Origin: Enoplolaimus lenunculus
Lineage: Eukaryota > Nematoda > Enoplea > Enoplida > Thoracostomopsidae
Assembly (NCBI GenBank): GCA_030248215.1
Contig: JASANG010000245.1
Location: 1-64,000, forward strand
Length of the DNA stretch: 64,000 nucleotides
Reading direction: 5' to 3'
The notes beneath the pieces were generated by a model, which worked only from the letters and a program-made list of their open reading frames with translations, did not search any database and was not told the origin of the DNA. Each line of letters opens with the position of its first letter. Positions within the stretch are counted from its first letter, which is position 1. Position numbers and translations under genes: made by a program. Shown piece by piece: positions 21,548 to 33,026 of this stretch.

Positions 21548-24500
21548 GTAAGCATATTTTTAGAAAATTAGCACGGTAAGCAGATTTTTAGAAAATTAGC
21601 ACGGTAAGCTGATTTTTAGAAAATTAGCACGGTAAGCAGATTTTTAGAAAATTAGCACGATAAGCAGATTTTTAGAAAATTAGCACGGTAAGCAGATTTT
21701 TAGAAAATTAGCACGGTAAGCAGATTTTTAGAAAATTAGCACGGTAAGCAGATTTTTAGAAAATTAGCACGGTAAGCAGATTTTTAGAAAATTAGCACGG
21801 TAAGCAGATTTTTAGAAAATTAGCACGGTAAGCAGATTTTTAGAAAATTAGCACGGTAAGCAGATTTTTAGAAAATTAGCAAGGTAAGCAGATTTTTAGA
21901 AAATTAGCACGGTAAGCAGATTTTTAGAAAATTAGCACGGTAAGCAGATTTTTAGAAAATTAGCACGGTAAGCAGATTTTTAGAAAATTAGCACGGTAAG
22001 CAGATTTTTAGAAAATTAGCACGATAAGCAGATTTTTAGAAAATTAGCACGGTAAGCAGATTTTTAGAAAATTAGCACGGTAAGCAGATTTTTAGAAAAT
22101 TAGCACGGTAAGCAGATTTTTAGAAAATTAGCACGGTAAGCAGATTTTTAGAAAATTAGCACGGTAAGCAGATTTTTAGAAAATTAGCACGGTAAGCAGA
22201 TTTTTAGAAAATTAGCACGATAAGCAGATTTTTAGAAAATTAGCACGGTAAGCAGATTTTTAGAAAATTAGCACGGTAAGCAGATTTTTAGAAAATTAGC
22301 ACGGTAAGCAGATTTTTAGAAAATTAGCACGGTAAGCAGATTTTTAGAAAATTAGCACGGTAAGCAGATTTTTAGAAAATTAGCACGGTAAGCAGATTTT
22401 TAGAAAATTAGCACGGTAAGCAGATTTTTAGAAAATTAGCACGGTAAGCAGATTTTTAGAAAATTAGCACGGTAAGCAGATTTTTAGAAAATTAGCACGG
22501 TAAGCAGATTTTTAGAAAATTAGCACGGTAAGCAGATTTTTAGAAAATTAGCACGGTAAGCAGATTTTTAGAAAATTAGCACGGTAAGCAGATTTTTAGA
22601 AAATTAGCACAGTAAGCAGATTTTTAGAACATTAGCACGATAAGCAGATTTTTAGAAAATTAGCACGATAAGCAGATTTTTAGAAAATTAGCACGGTAAG
22701 CAGATTTTTAGAAAATTAGCACGATAAGCAGATTTTTAGAAAATTAGCACGGTAAGCAGATTTTTAGAAAATTAGCACGGTAAGCAGATTTTTAGAAAAT
22801 TAGCACGGTAAGCAGATTTTTAGAAAATTAGCACGGTAAGCAGATTTTTAGAAAATTAGCACGGTAAGCAGATTTTTAGAAAATTAGCACGGTAAGCAGA
22901 TTTTTAGAAAATTAGCACGGTAAGCAGATTTTTAGAAAATTAGCACGGTAAGCAGATTTTTAGAAAATTAGCACGGTAAGCAGATTTTTAGAAAATTAGC
23001 ACGGTAAGCAGATTTTTAGAAAATTAGCACGGTAAGCAGATTTTTAGAAAATTAGCACGGTAAGCAGATTTTTAGAAAATTAGCACGGTAAGCAGATTTT
23101 TAGAAAATTAGCACGGTAAGCAGATTTTTAGAAAATTAGCACGGTAAGCAGATTTTTAGAAAATTAGCACGGTAAGCAGATTTTTAGAAAATTAGCACGG
23201 TAAGCAGATTTTTAGAAAATTAGCACATAAGCAGATTTTTAGAAAATTAGCACGATAAGCAGATTTTTAGAAAATTAGCACGGTAAGCAGATTTTTAGAA
23301 AATTAGCACGGTAAGCAGATTTTTAGAAAATTAGCACGGTAAAGCAGATTTTTAGAAAATTAGCACGGTAAGCAGATTTTTAGAAAATTAGCACGGTAAG
23401 CAGATTTTTAGAAAATTAGCAAGGTAGCAGATTTTTAGAAAATTAAAGCAGATTTTTAGAAAATTAGCACGGTAAGCAGATTTTTAGAAAATTAGCACGG
23501 TAAGCAGATTTTTAGAAAATTAGCACGGTAAGCAGATTTTTAGAAAATTAAGCACGGTAAGCATAAGCAGATTTTTAGAAAATTAGCGCGGTAAGCAGAT
23601 TTTTAGAAAATTAGCACGGTAAGCAGATTTTTAGAAAATTAGCACGGTAAGCAGATTTTTAGAAAATTAGCACGGTAAGCAGATTTTTAGAAAATTAGCA
23701 CGGTAAGCAGATTTTTAGAAAATTAGCACGGTAAGCAGATTTTTAGAAAATTAGCACGGTAAGCAGATTTTTAGAAAATTAGCACGGTAAGCAGATTTTT
23801 AGAAAATTAGCACGGTAAGCAGATTTTTAGTAAATTAGCGCGGTAAGCTGATTTTTAGTAAAGTAGCTCGGTAAGCAGATTTTTAGAAAATTAGCACGGT
23901 AAGCAGATTTTTAGAAAATTAGCACGGTAAGCAGATTTTTAGAAAATTAGCACGGTAAGCAGATTTTTAGAAAATTAGCACGGTAAGCAGATTTTTAGAA
24001 AATTAGCACGGTAAGCAGATTTTTAGAAAATTAGCACGGTAAGCAGATTTTTAGAAAATTAGCACGGTAAGCAGATTTTTAGAAAATTAGCACGGTAAGC
24101 AGATTTTTAGAAAATTAGCACGGTAAGCAGATTTTTAGAAAATTAGCACGGTAAACAGATTTTTAGAAAATTATCACGGTAAGCAGATAATTATAAAATT
24201 AGCTCTGTAAGCAGATTTTTAGAAGCAGATTTTTAGAAAACTAGCACGGTAAGCAGATTTTTAGAAAATTAGCACGGTAAGCAGATTTTTAGAAAATTAG
24301 CACTGTAAGCAGATTTTTAGAAAATTAGCACGGTAAGCAGATTTTTAGAAAATTAGCACGGTAAGCAGATTTTTAGAAAATTAGCACGGTAAGCAGATTT
24401 TTAGAAAATTAGCACGGTAAGCAGATTTTTAGAAAATTAGCACGGTAAGCAGATTTTTAGAAAATTAGCACGGTAAGCAGATTTTTAGAAAATTAGCACG

Positions 24501-24627
24501 GTAAGCAGATTTTTAGAAAATTAGCACGATAAGCAGATTTTTAGAAAATTAGCACGGTAAGCAGATTTTTAGAAAATTAGCACGGTAAGCAGATTTTTAG
24601 AAAATTAGCACGGTAAGCAGATTTTTA
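21548..24627. repeat. 28-bp satellite array, about 110 copies
   Basis: Head-to-tail copies of a 28-bp unit made of AAAATTAGCACGG followed by TAAGCAGATTTTTAG. Most units are identical; common variants are CGATAAG for CGGTAAG and a few partial units (23220-23580, 24180-24240). The outermost motif TAAGCATATTTTTAGAAAAT at the left edge recurs inverted just past the right edge (24630-24665), so the array appears to sit inside a small inverted-repeat element. There is no coding potential. Confidence 0.97.
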
Positions 24628-24667
24628 GTTTTCTATCGTTATTCTATTTTCTAAAAATATGCTTAGT

Positions 24668-24808
24668 TTGGCCCATGTATAGAACAGGGCCGGAACAGTA
24701 GTATAAGCATCTTCCTAAGCCTAAGCCCAATCCTAAGCCTAAAACTTACTCTTTTTTATAGCCCCTCCAGAAAACGATCCGGCCCTGTTCTATACATGGG
24801 CCCTTTGT
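24668..24808. mobile_element. MITE with GGCCCATGTATAGAACAGGGCC ends
   Basis: A perfect-looking pair of inverted ends, GGCCCATGTATAGAACAGGG and its complement, encloses CCTAAGCC repeats. A sister copy is at 42748-42930. Confidence 0.75.
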
Positions 24809-25686
24809 TTTTTTACACAGGTTCCGTATAATAAATATATTTTTAAAATTGTCAACTAGCTTTACTTGTACGTCGAACTCGTTTAGATCAAACTTTAGAC
24901 TCGAAGTATTAACACTACCTAATCATCGTTTTTCTAAACTTGTTTTCAATGTTTACAACAACTGTTTAGACTATATGATTTGCAGGGTTGAGATGAGCAT
25001 AAATATTTAGCAAAGTCGTTTTTGCACCACAATAAACCTATCTACGAACAATGCACCGAGGCGTAGCAGTATTATAAACATATTCCTACGCCTAACGCCT
25101 AAGCTTAAGCCTAAGCCTAAGCGTAAGAATGATCATATTCATAAGCCTAAGCCTAAGCCAAAATCAAGCAAAAAAATTAGTTTAAAGTTTAAGCTTACTC
25201 TTTTCTAATCCCACAGAAAAACGTTCTGCCCCTGATCTGTTAAGGCGTACTTTGTCACTCTGAAAAGAGCACGAAGACCTCATTCCGGGGTGGGGGCAGA
25301 TTAAAACTCGAGCGGACTTGGCTGTGCGTGAGCCGCCCTCTGCACCCCCAGGTACCGTCGAGCGTACAGAAAACAAACCGTCCGCACCCCTCCCAGATTC
25401 TCTCCGCAGATAAAGCTATTTTACCCGCGGGTAGCGTTCCATTCTGACCGAAATACGCAAAACTTTTAATTTTCGCTTTCAATTTGCGTTGCACCTGTGT
25501 GCCAGAACCTTCGACTCTAAATAAGCGAACAACAATTAATTCCCAACAGAAATTTATATATTGCGTTCATTTGCCAATAGTTGTTGTCAACACTGAACTT
25601 TAAATTGAAACCGCAGTATAAACAACCATGACGAACTGAAAACTTTCTTGTGACGGCACACGCTGATTAAGTTGTATTTCGCTACC
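24809..25686. other. Gene-poor; degraded TTAGGC-bearing MITE
   Basis: A decayed copy of the AAAGAACAGGGGCGGAAC family lies at about 25055-25245. A GC-richer stretch at 25290-25440 has short minus-strand frames but no recognisable protein. Confidence 0.4.
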
Positions 25687-25889
25687 GGACAATGTAAAGA
25701 ACAGGGGCGAAACAGTATAATAAGCATATTCCTAGGCCTAAGTCTAAGCCTGTGCCTGAGCCTAAGCGTAAGAATGAGTTTATTCCTAAGCCTATTAGCC
25801 TAAGCCTAAGCCAAGCAAAAGAATTAGTCTAAGCTTCCACTATTCTAGTCTCACAGAAAAACGTTCCGCCCCTGATCTTTAAATGGGCC
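25687..25889. mobile_element. MITE with TTAGGC-like core (AAAGAACAGGGGCGGAAC ends)
   Basis: Left end AATGTAAAGAACAGGGGCG, interior CCTAAGCCTAAGCC units spaced by GTAAGAATGAG, right end AACGTTCCGCCCCTGATC. It is a clear member of the commonest element family in the window. Confidence 0.75.
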
Positions 25890-26086
25890 GCGCTACGTAA
25901 CAACTGTTCGATCTCACGCAATGTTTTCTTGTGTTGTCTTTTTGTATCATTTGATGTACTGTAGTGTTCCCAAATAGAGGGGAGTTGAGCTTCTTCACAT
26001 ATGACCCCCTTCTATTCGGTAACAGGCTGATATATTTTCAACTTCCGGACAGATTTTTATTCGGTCCAAAAACCATTTTAATACGT

Positions 26087-26513
26087 TACTGTAGTGACCC
26101 GAATGCAGGGGGGTAATAAGAGGGAGGTTCCCATTTTGAGTCGTAATAAATAGGAGTCCGTATCCCTAATAAGAATCCGTGAGCGGATAGAGTACCAAAA
26201 CCCTGATTAGAGTCCGTAAATGTCAATTTTCCCTAATTGTAATGCTTAAATGTCTCCAGCTACAAATAAAGTTGAGTTTCAAACTTCAAAGCGTACTTAA
26301 GTTTTGAAAGTACATTCCTAAGTATAACCTTGCATTATCGCTCAAGCTTTTGGTCCAATACAAATAAACGTGTAATTCAAAGGATAATTGCTCTATAACG
26401 GATATATCTGTAATGAATGTTGGTGGAACATGGGTTAAACAAAAATAGCAGTCCGTAACCGAATAACGGGGGTCCCTATGGAGAGGCCAAATAATATACG
26501 GGTCACTACAGTA
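26087..26513. mobile_element. Inverted-repeat element with GTGACCCGAAT ends
   Basis: Runs from TTACTGTAGTGACCCGAAT to ACGGGTCACTACAGTA, about 425 bp, and is colinear with 18111-18532. Confidence 0.75.
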
Positions 26514-27689
26514 TATATAGGAGTTTGAGATATATTGGCTGGGTTTCTGAAATCTTACTAATTAATTATTTAATTTTTTGAACAAAAACAAATGCCAAGT
26601 TTGAGTCATTAGGATAGCAACGAAGAGCCAAAGTAGAAAAACTTATTTTTTCGTTTTTTGCGAAGGGAAGAAAAAAATCCGAAAAATAACTTTTTAAAAA
26701 AATATATAAAATTACATATAAATACTCAATAAAATAGTAACATGTGATCCTCTTAGTATTATTTTGGGATCAGACCTGCAGTCTATTATAACGTCTTTGG
26801 TCCTATTGAAGCACGAGTACATCTTTTTCAACTGTTCCGTTTTTCTGTTCGTTTTCGGAAAAAATAGAATATGCCGTTCTTATGGCCGATCCAACTTTTC
26901 CGGAAAACTCCAACCCTGGTCAGTACTTTTTGTAGTTTCAAGCTCTTAGCTGCACTGCACGAAAACAAAATTTTTCATCGCTTGTTCCGCCCCAATTTGC
27001 TAAAGAACTTACATTTTTTAGAAAATTATTTGAATATAATTCGGCACGTATTTAATGAGTGAAGCCCATGTTACATTAAGGGGCATCCATGATTCTGGTG
27101 GATCTATAAAATACTAGCTTTAGATTCTAGATTACATTTTTAGCTTAGGCTTAGGCGTAGGCTTAGAAACTCATTTTTGCAACGTTTATGCTTAGGCTTA
27201 GGAATACACTTAATCTGCTGTGCCGACCCTTAAAGTAACATTGGTCGTTTAATATATTAGTATTGGGGCCTAAATCAGCACATACTTTCTACACTGGTCT
27301 AAATTTAACAGCGGAAAATCTATTACCATTCATCTAAAACTTTTTATTAACTTCTAGCCTCCATTCAATATTGTCACAACCTTCACCGTAGACATTAATC
27401 TTTTTGGTCGCGCAAACCCTAATCGAACCTTACAGAGCAAGAGATTGTTTTATAGCATCAGCGAAGTCACTAGTGATCAAGGGGCTCCCACCCAAACCAT
27501 GGCACCCAACAGTCATCGGATATGCCACCGGACTGACACAAACAAATATTTCACATTAAAATATATACTTAAATTTGCGTTTGGCTTCTTGTTCACTTCG
27601 CTCGCAAGATTGTTTCACTATAATATCCTGGGTACTGCCGACTGTCATAAACTGCTTGACCCTGCCGTTGAGCAAAGCATCAAACGTAT
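26514..27689. other. No gene recognised; MITE remnants
   Basis: Holds a fragment of the CTGGGTTTCTGAA family (26537-26575) and a GCCCATGTTACATT-type MITE (27062-27247). Also present is a short GCGTTTGGCTTCTTG / CTTCGCTCGC motif (27580-27610) that recurs at 12727, 41745 and 52250. Short frames at 26764-27062 and 27445-27744 look spurious. Confidence 0.45.
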
Positions 27690-27880
27690 GGCTCATGTAA
27701 AGATCAGGAGCGGAACGTTTTTCTGTGGGACTAGAAAAGAGTAAGCGTAAGCATTAGGCAAAGTTTTTTGCATGGCTTAGGTTTAGGCTTTGATTTAGGA
27801 ATATGCTCATTGCTACGCTTAGGCTTAGGCTTAGGAATATGCTTATAACACTGCTCCGCCCCTGTTCTTTACATTGGTCA
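27690..27880. mobile_element. MITE with TTAGGC-like core (AAAGATCAGGGGCGGAAC ends)
   Basis: Starts CATGTAAAGATCAGGAGCGG and ends CCGCCCCTGTTCTTTACATTGG; the interior is GCTTAGGCTTAGGC. Confidence 0.72.
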
Positions 27881-28244
27881 AACCTATTAAGACCTTCAGA
27901 TATTAAATACGATAAGTTTTGATCCATATCCGGTATATGATTAGATCCGTGGTAAAGGTACGAAGTTTGACAGTTGGTTTTTTCAAAGCATCTTAATTGA
28001 ATTTCTTAACATTAAGCCTACACCAAACTAGTGGCCACGGAAACCGAATTTAAAATGTTAAATTGTCATTGCAAAGTGTGCTATGTTTCCTCGCAGAGCA
28101 AGTTGAACTAAAAATTCCAATATAAGCTTCTTGATTCTATGAATTAATTAAAACCGCAACTTGGACGTGTTTGCCCTATAAAAGGACAGCTTATGACAGT
28201 AATCACGATAGCTTGCTATCATAGACTCCAAAACCGGATGTATG

Positions 28245-28392
28245 GCCACCTCCTTCCGGAATGTAGGACCACGTCCTTCCGGATGTAGGACCACGTCCTT
28301 TCGGATGTAGGACCACGTCCTTCCGGATGTAGGGCCACGTCCTTCCGGATGTAGGGCCACGTCCTTCCGGATGTAGGGCCACCTACTTGAAA
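28245..28392. repeat. 22-bp tandem array, about six copies
   Basis: Unit GATGTAGGRCCACGTCCTTC plus CG. The period is not a multiple of three, so the 88-codon minus-strand frame across it simply reads the repeat. Confidence 0.85.
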
Positions 28393-28764
28393 AACAGATC
28401 GGACCAGCCACCATTCAAATTCAGATATAGTGCTTATCAGTTATTGAAAGGTATCAACTTGCAGTATTTGTATTAATTTTTAATTTTGTATCAATTTGTA
28501 TTCCCTGAACTAAACCTTAGTTAAATATATCTGTATTGTGTTTATTTTATGTCACAGCTCTTAGACGTAAAATAGCAATTAAAGAACCGTCTTAGGTTCC
28601 CAATTAGCAGAAGAGTTGCAAATTTTTTTATCTCTGTTTACATTTCGCTCCATTTTGTTCAAATATTAGTTTACATAAATATTTAAATTGTGTCAAAATT
28701 TCCCGCCATAATTTTTATTTCATTTCGAACAATTACTGCACATCTGTAATGAAAAATGGCCAAA

Positions 28765-28905
28765 TATACACCAGAGTCAAATTGAGTCGAATTTGACTCA
28801 GACGGAGTCGAATTTTGACTCAGTTTGTGTAGTCAGGAAAAGCCTATTTCAGAGAGAGAGAGAGAGTCAATTTGATTCATCATATTTTGCAGTGTATATA
28901 TAATA
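28765..28905. mobile_element. Partial hairpin MITE (CACTGCAAAAAATGG family)
   Basis: Carries GAGTCGAATTTTGACTCAG, GTGTAGTCAGGAAAAGCC and the right terminus CATATTTTGCAGTGTA. The left terminus is damaged. A (GA)n run is present at 28855-28867. Confidence 0.65.
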
Positions 28906-29304
28906 TATAACAAGTTTTTTTGAGCGTAAAAATTACGGAATTTCCGGTGTTTCTATAAATGAAACGGAAACGAATACCGACTTTTACCGGAAACTGAAAA
29001 CGGAAACGAATATCCAGGTTACACCCTAGTGAGAATCATAAAATGTCGTAAATATTATTGCAAACAAAATGTGACATTTTGATGCACAAATTTGCAGTGC
29101 TGGTTTGTTTATACTTTAATACGTTCAATATTCAACCGGCCATAACTTTTGATGCAAAACCCTGTAGACCTTAAAACAGTACCGGTGAACTAAAAACGTC
29201 GAGATCTGCAACTTTTTAATAAAAATTTCTTCGAAGTTAGTATTCCAGTACATCCGCCGAAATATACCACACCTTGTGTCAGAATAAAACTTCATTGCAG
29301 TATT

Positions 29305-31221
29305 TTGTGGATGGTAAATGCAATCCTAATCTGTACAAGTCGACACAGAACAACATCAGTGGTGATGCCACAAATATGGTTCAAATCGTTAACTTTCGCT
29401 CGTATATTAATTGAAATTGTTTATCAATCACACATATGTCGAACGTGCGACGAATCACCCGATGTGCCTAAATTAGCCAAACGTCAACCACCAGTCCCTT
29501 TTGTTTGCGATCCTAAACGCGCTTTCAATCGCCGAGCAAAATCTTTGGTTCAACGTGCCCTTTTATTATCAAACGGTGCCCTCAAACCGTGTCATACAAA
29601 AACTGTTCAGGACTCGACAGCGCCTATCGACTCGACCGGTTTACAGGTTGCCATACTTGCTCTGGATACCCTGTACGATATTTCAGTTGACGATAACTTT
29701 AGCTGCGACAAACCAATTTCAATAAACAATCAAAATGGTATCTTTGAATCATATAGCGATTCGATGTCCATCGCCAACCGCAATCCGAACGACTTATCAA
29801 AGGATTCTGCGTATGCTTACAGAACGTGTTCCAAAAACAAAGACGTTACGTTTCGAACACAAGGTGCTCTCGAAGTGATTGATAAACGCCGACCAGTAGT
29901 AGCTTCAGTGGTGCGACCAATTAGACTTTCAAACGACAGCAGACACTTTGACGATGATAACAATGCAAGATTTCCTCGCAATAGCGATATCCGAAGTCGT
30001 AGGTCTTTGAAGCAGTTTAATTTTAGGTGTAACAACGGCACACGACTACGTTGTAGCGACACCACAACGGTTTACAAAGGTACAACATGGCGTATTAAAG
30101 CAAATCAAAACCAACCCCAAACCGCTAGCGTTACGTCTAGCAGACGATATAAACGAAACACCCCTCGTACTGGTTTGAGACACGTGTCAGCTTATGAAAA
30201 ATTCTCATTGCCATCCAAATTAGAAAAGCTAATATTGGGTTTAAATCGATGCTGTGGATGTAATCCGGATTTACTGCTGGTTTGCTCACAATCCATATGT
30301 ACAAACGGATCCAAATGGTTTCCTGTGTCACAAGAACAGTCACATGAGCATGAGTTTTTAACTGCGAACAATACGACCAACATCTATCTTGTATCGTTTT
30401 GGAATCGTCAAAAATATTACAATTTTCTACCGTTGAACAACCATTTCCGCTACGCTCAAAGTATTCGGTTACATTCGCTAAACGATCCAGCAACAATAAA
30501 TTACGGCCACATATGCGCCCGAGCGGCGTCAGAATTTATAATAACAACAGTCCGTGGACTTACCGTCGCAAGAATGCGTCAAAGCTATTTGTACTTGGGT
30601 CGTACGCCAACGCGTTTGCGAACAGTTGTTTCCGAGAATCGATCAAAATATTTCCATCCGAAAACGACACAGTCGTCGAAAAATCCTATTTCACTTGCCG
30701 GAGCAACGATTCCAACGTGGGCTGTCGCAATATTCGTTTCGAGTATCATAGTCACCATCATTTGCTTTCTTATCGGTAATTTGGTGAACAGACCAATTTT
30801 AAGCGTCGCCAGCCGTCGTTCAACTGCGTCAAGTTGGTTTCGCTACGCGTCGTCCAAAGACAAATCTGGTTCTGGTGACCTTGAACAAAACGGTGATCGG
30901 CGGTCGAGTGCGCTCAATCAAAATTTAGCTCGACATACGCTGTGGAGAGCTGGTTTTATCGGCGTTTTGTTCGCTGGAAAAGCTGCTAGCGGTAAAGCAA
31001 TTTCAATATCCGGCGGAAGCGGTACACGTTACGGAGTCAACTCGGCGGCAAGTTATACCGCGTGTCCTAGCTATAGAAACCGTCTCGGTCAAGGGACATC
31101 GGCGAGTATTTCAAAATCACGCCGTATGATGTCTGCATCGATGTTTCATTATCGGCCGAGTATGGCAAACACATCTGCAGGCGGCTCCGGCGCTGGAAAC
31201 GGGATTAAAACCAGAATTTAA
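29305..31221 (+). CDS. Unrecognised single-pass membrane protein (638-codon frame)
   Basis: The longest open frame in the window, far longer than chance in this base composition. The N-terminus is uncertain; a later ATG at 29362 (MPQIWFKSLTFARI) is an alternative, and there could be an upstream exon. Residues about 40-490 are polar with scattered Cys, including a tight cluster RCCGCNPDLLLVC. There are basic cleavage-like sites (SRRYKR, IRSRR) and several N-x-S/T sites. A strong hydrophobic helix at about residue 475-500 (IPTWAVAIFVSSIIVTIICF) is followed by a Ser/Gly/Arg-rich tail of about 140 residues. The layout suggests a type I surface protein with a cytoplasmic tail. I recognise no domain. 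No polymerase, capsid or repeat ends flank it. Confidence 0.6.
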   Translation: MWMVNAILICTSRHRTTSVVMPQIWFKSLTFARILIEIVYQSHICRTCDESPDVPKLAKRQPPVPFVCDPKRAFNRRAKSLVQRALLLSNGALKPCHTKTVQDSTAPIDSTGLQVAILALDTLYDISVDDNFSCDKPISINNQNGIFESYSDSMSIANRNPNDLSKDSAYAYRTCSKNKDVTFRTQGALEVIDKRRPVVASVVRPIRLSNDSRHFDDDNNARFPRNSDIRSRRSLKQFNFRCNNGTRLRCSDTTTVYKGTTWRIKANQNQPQTASVTSSRRYKRNTPRTGLRHVSAYEKFSLPSKLEKLILGLNRCCGCNPDLLLVCSQSICTNGSKWFPVSQEQSHEHEFLTANNTTNIYLVSFWNRQKYYNFLPLNNHFRYAQSIRLHSLNDPATINYGHICARAASEFIITTVRGLTVARMRQSYLYLGRTPTRLRTVVSENRSKYFHPKTTQSSKNPISLAGATIPTWAVAIFVSSIIVTIICFLIGNLVNRPILSVASRRSTASSWFRYASSKDKSGSGDLEQNGDRRSSALNQNLARHTLWRAGFIGVLFAGKAASGKAISISGGSGTRYGVNSAASYTACPSYRNRLGQGTSASISKSRRMMSASMFHYRPSMANTSAGGSGAGNGIKTRI

Positions 31222-31455
31222 AGTTATAATGTATATAGAGTGGGCCCGCAGCCAGACGGAAGGCAGTGGAAGCTCGGTGGCTATCGGAAAATTTGATCCC
31301 CCTGGCCAGGGTTTAGTCTAACTCGTAGCTTTAAGTCATGCAAAATCTCCACTTGACCCTCCTAACTATTTTCGGCTGCTCCCTAGCATGTTGTTTTGGC
31401 TCGGGTCTAAATTGTGCATTGTTGTTTCTGCATCCTATTTTGAACATTTTTAATT

Positions 31456-31726
31456 TTAACCCCTTCTCACATTGAGTTGCCTATAGGCAACTCAGCGCAG
31501 TGCATATAAGTTAAATAATATATATCTCACCGTGTTTAACAATTGCAACACGTATACATAGTACTAAATCACCACAAGACGTGAGAGTCCCCTCGGGCTC
31601 GAGCGTCAAGCTCCTATAGCTGAGCGGTGATGGTAATCGCCTCCCACTCCAGTCACCGGAGTTCGAATCCTAGCATAATAGTAGGTGTCAGCGGAAATCG
31701 AAAATATTCATGTGAGAAAGGGTTAA
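31456..31726 (+). mobile_element. TTAA-type MITE copy with tRNA-like segment
   Basis: A full copy with TTAA on both sides. It is about 93% similar by eye to 990-1261, with one change in the B-box region (CACCGGAGTTCGAATCC). Confidence 0.8.
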
Positions 31727-32377
31727 GACCGAGCTTAATCATAAGCCTGAGACTAATCCGATGTATAAGCGTAAAAAGCCTAAACCTAAGTCTGAGATGA
31801 AGCCTTAACCTAATCGTGAGCATAAGCGTTAGTGTAAGCCTAAGCATTAACATCAGCATAAAAGCCTAAAACCTAAGCCCAAGCTTATGTATACACCGTA
31901 AACCTAACCTTGAAGCTTAAAGGCTGAGCCTAAACCTTAAACCTAGCATAAACATAAGCCTAACGCCAAAGACTACGCTGTAAACTGTCACTATGTCCCG
32001 AGCAACATTGAAAAAACATGTGCTTGAAACTGGGGTTACCGCCCAGCGAAAACACAGGTTTGAAGTTGTCTAGTTTGAGCAAACAAAAGATAGGCTCGAA
32101 GCTGTCCGGTCACATCAAACATAGCAGCAGGAGTGCATGCACCTCCCAACATTTTCACTACCGAAGCCGTTAGAACCTCCAGCAAAAAAATCCACGGAAG
32201 CCGAAGGTAAATTTTCTGACAGGACACAGACCACCTGTGTCGTAACATAAACAGTCGCTTCCGCACTGCAGCATAATCAGCTCTAGAAACCAGACTTGAA
32301 AAGTTTATTCAAATTTTTATAGGCATACAAAAATTTTATAGAAATTGGACCGTACTGTGACAATCCACCTTCAGAAG

Positions 32378-32594
32378 CAGGGTGCAACCGGGATTACGGT
32401 TCCGGTAGGGAAATACGGTATTTTTCACTATCCGGTTTCGGTAATAAATCCGGTATTTTTTCAATAGAAATGGCATGTTTACAGCATTAAGAGCGATAAA
32501 ATAGCGTTAAAAATGAATTTTTCGGCAACAAGTATTTTTGTTTTTCGGTTCTAACCTTCCGGTTCCGGCATTTTATAATTCCAGTTGCACCCTG
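32378..32594. mobile_element. Inverted-repeat element with AGGGTGCAACCGG ends
   Basis: Runs from CAGGGTGCAACCGGGATTA to TAATTCCAGTTGCACCCTG, with interior CCGGTTCCGG/CCGGTATTTTT units. A longer relative is at 48541-48967. Confidence 0.75.
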
Positions 32595-33026
32595 GTCAGA
32601 AGTTTATGCTATACTATATTACAGATAGAACATGCATCTCAACATTTCATACTTATATTACAGTAAATCGTAGGTATTTTGGGCACATACATTGAGTTTA
32701 GAGGAACTTCGATAAATTTAACTGCAAAAATCACTCACGAACAACAGCAGCGCAGGCTTGTCATGGAACTTCAAACTTGAGTCGTTAAGTCTGTATATTT
32801 TCCACTGTGCATAGTGCATATACCCAGTTCTTTCGCGGGAAACGTAGTGGAACTACACTTAATGAGCGAAGCTCGGATATACTCTTTTTTTAATCAGTCA
32901 AGTTAAACATTCCAAACTTATAAATCATTTTATCCGTATATCTGGTTTACTTATATTGGCACTAAGAATGTTCGTTTGATTCTACGACTGGATGTATGTA
33001 AAAACGACGACTAGAAAATAACACTT

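Larger units (their letters stand above)
31222..33026. other. Intergenic: MITEs and degenerate TTAGGC-like sequence
   Basis: Contains the TTAA MITE at 31456, a degenerate CCTAAACCTAAGC-rich tract at 31735-31975, and the AGGGTGCAACCGG element at 32378-32594. A 76-codon minus frame at 32036-32266 is unrecognised. Confidence 0.5.

Noticed and set aside
21548-24627. CRISPR-like array
   Set aside because: Units are contiguous 28-bp repeats without variable spacers, in an animal genome.
30137-30496. 119-codon minus-strand frame within the membrane protein gene
   Set aside because: It is antisense to the Cys-cluster region of a much longer plus-strand frame; composition fits a shadow frame.
29305-31221. 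Envelope-like gene of an old virus copy
   Set aside because: One TM helix and basic sites alone are not diagnostic; I see no terminal repeats, polymerase or other viral parts nearby.
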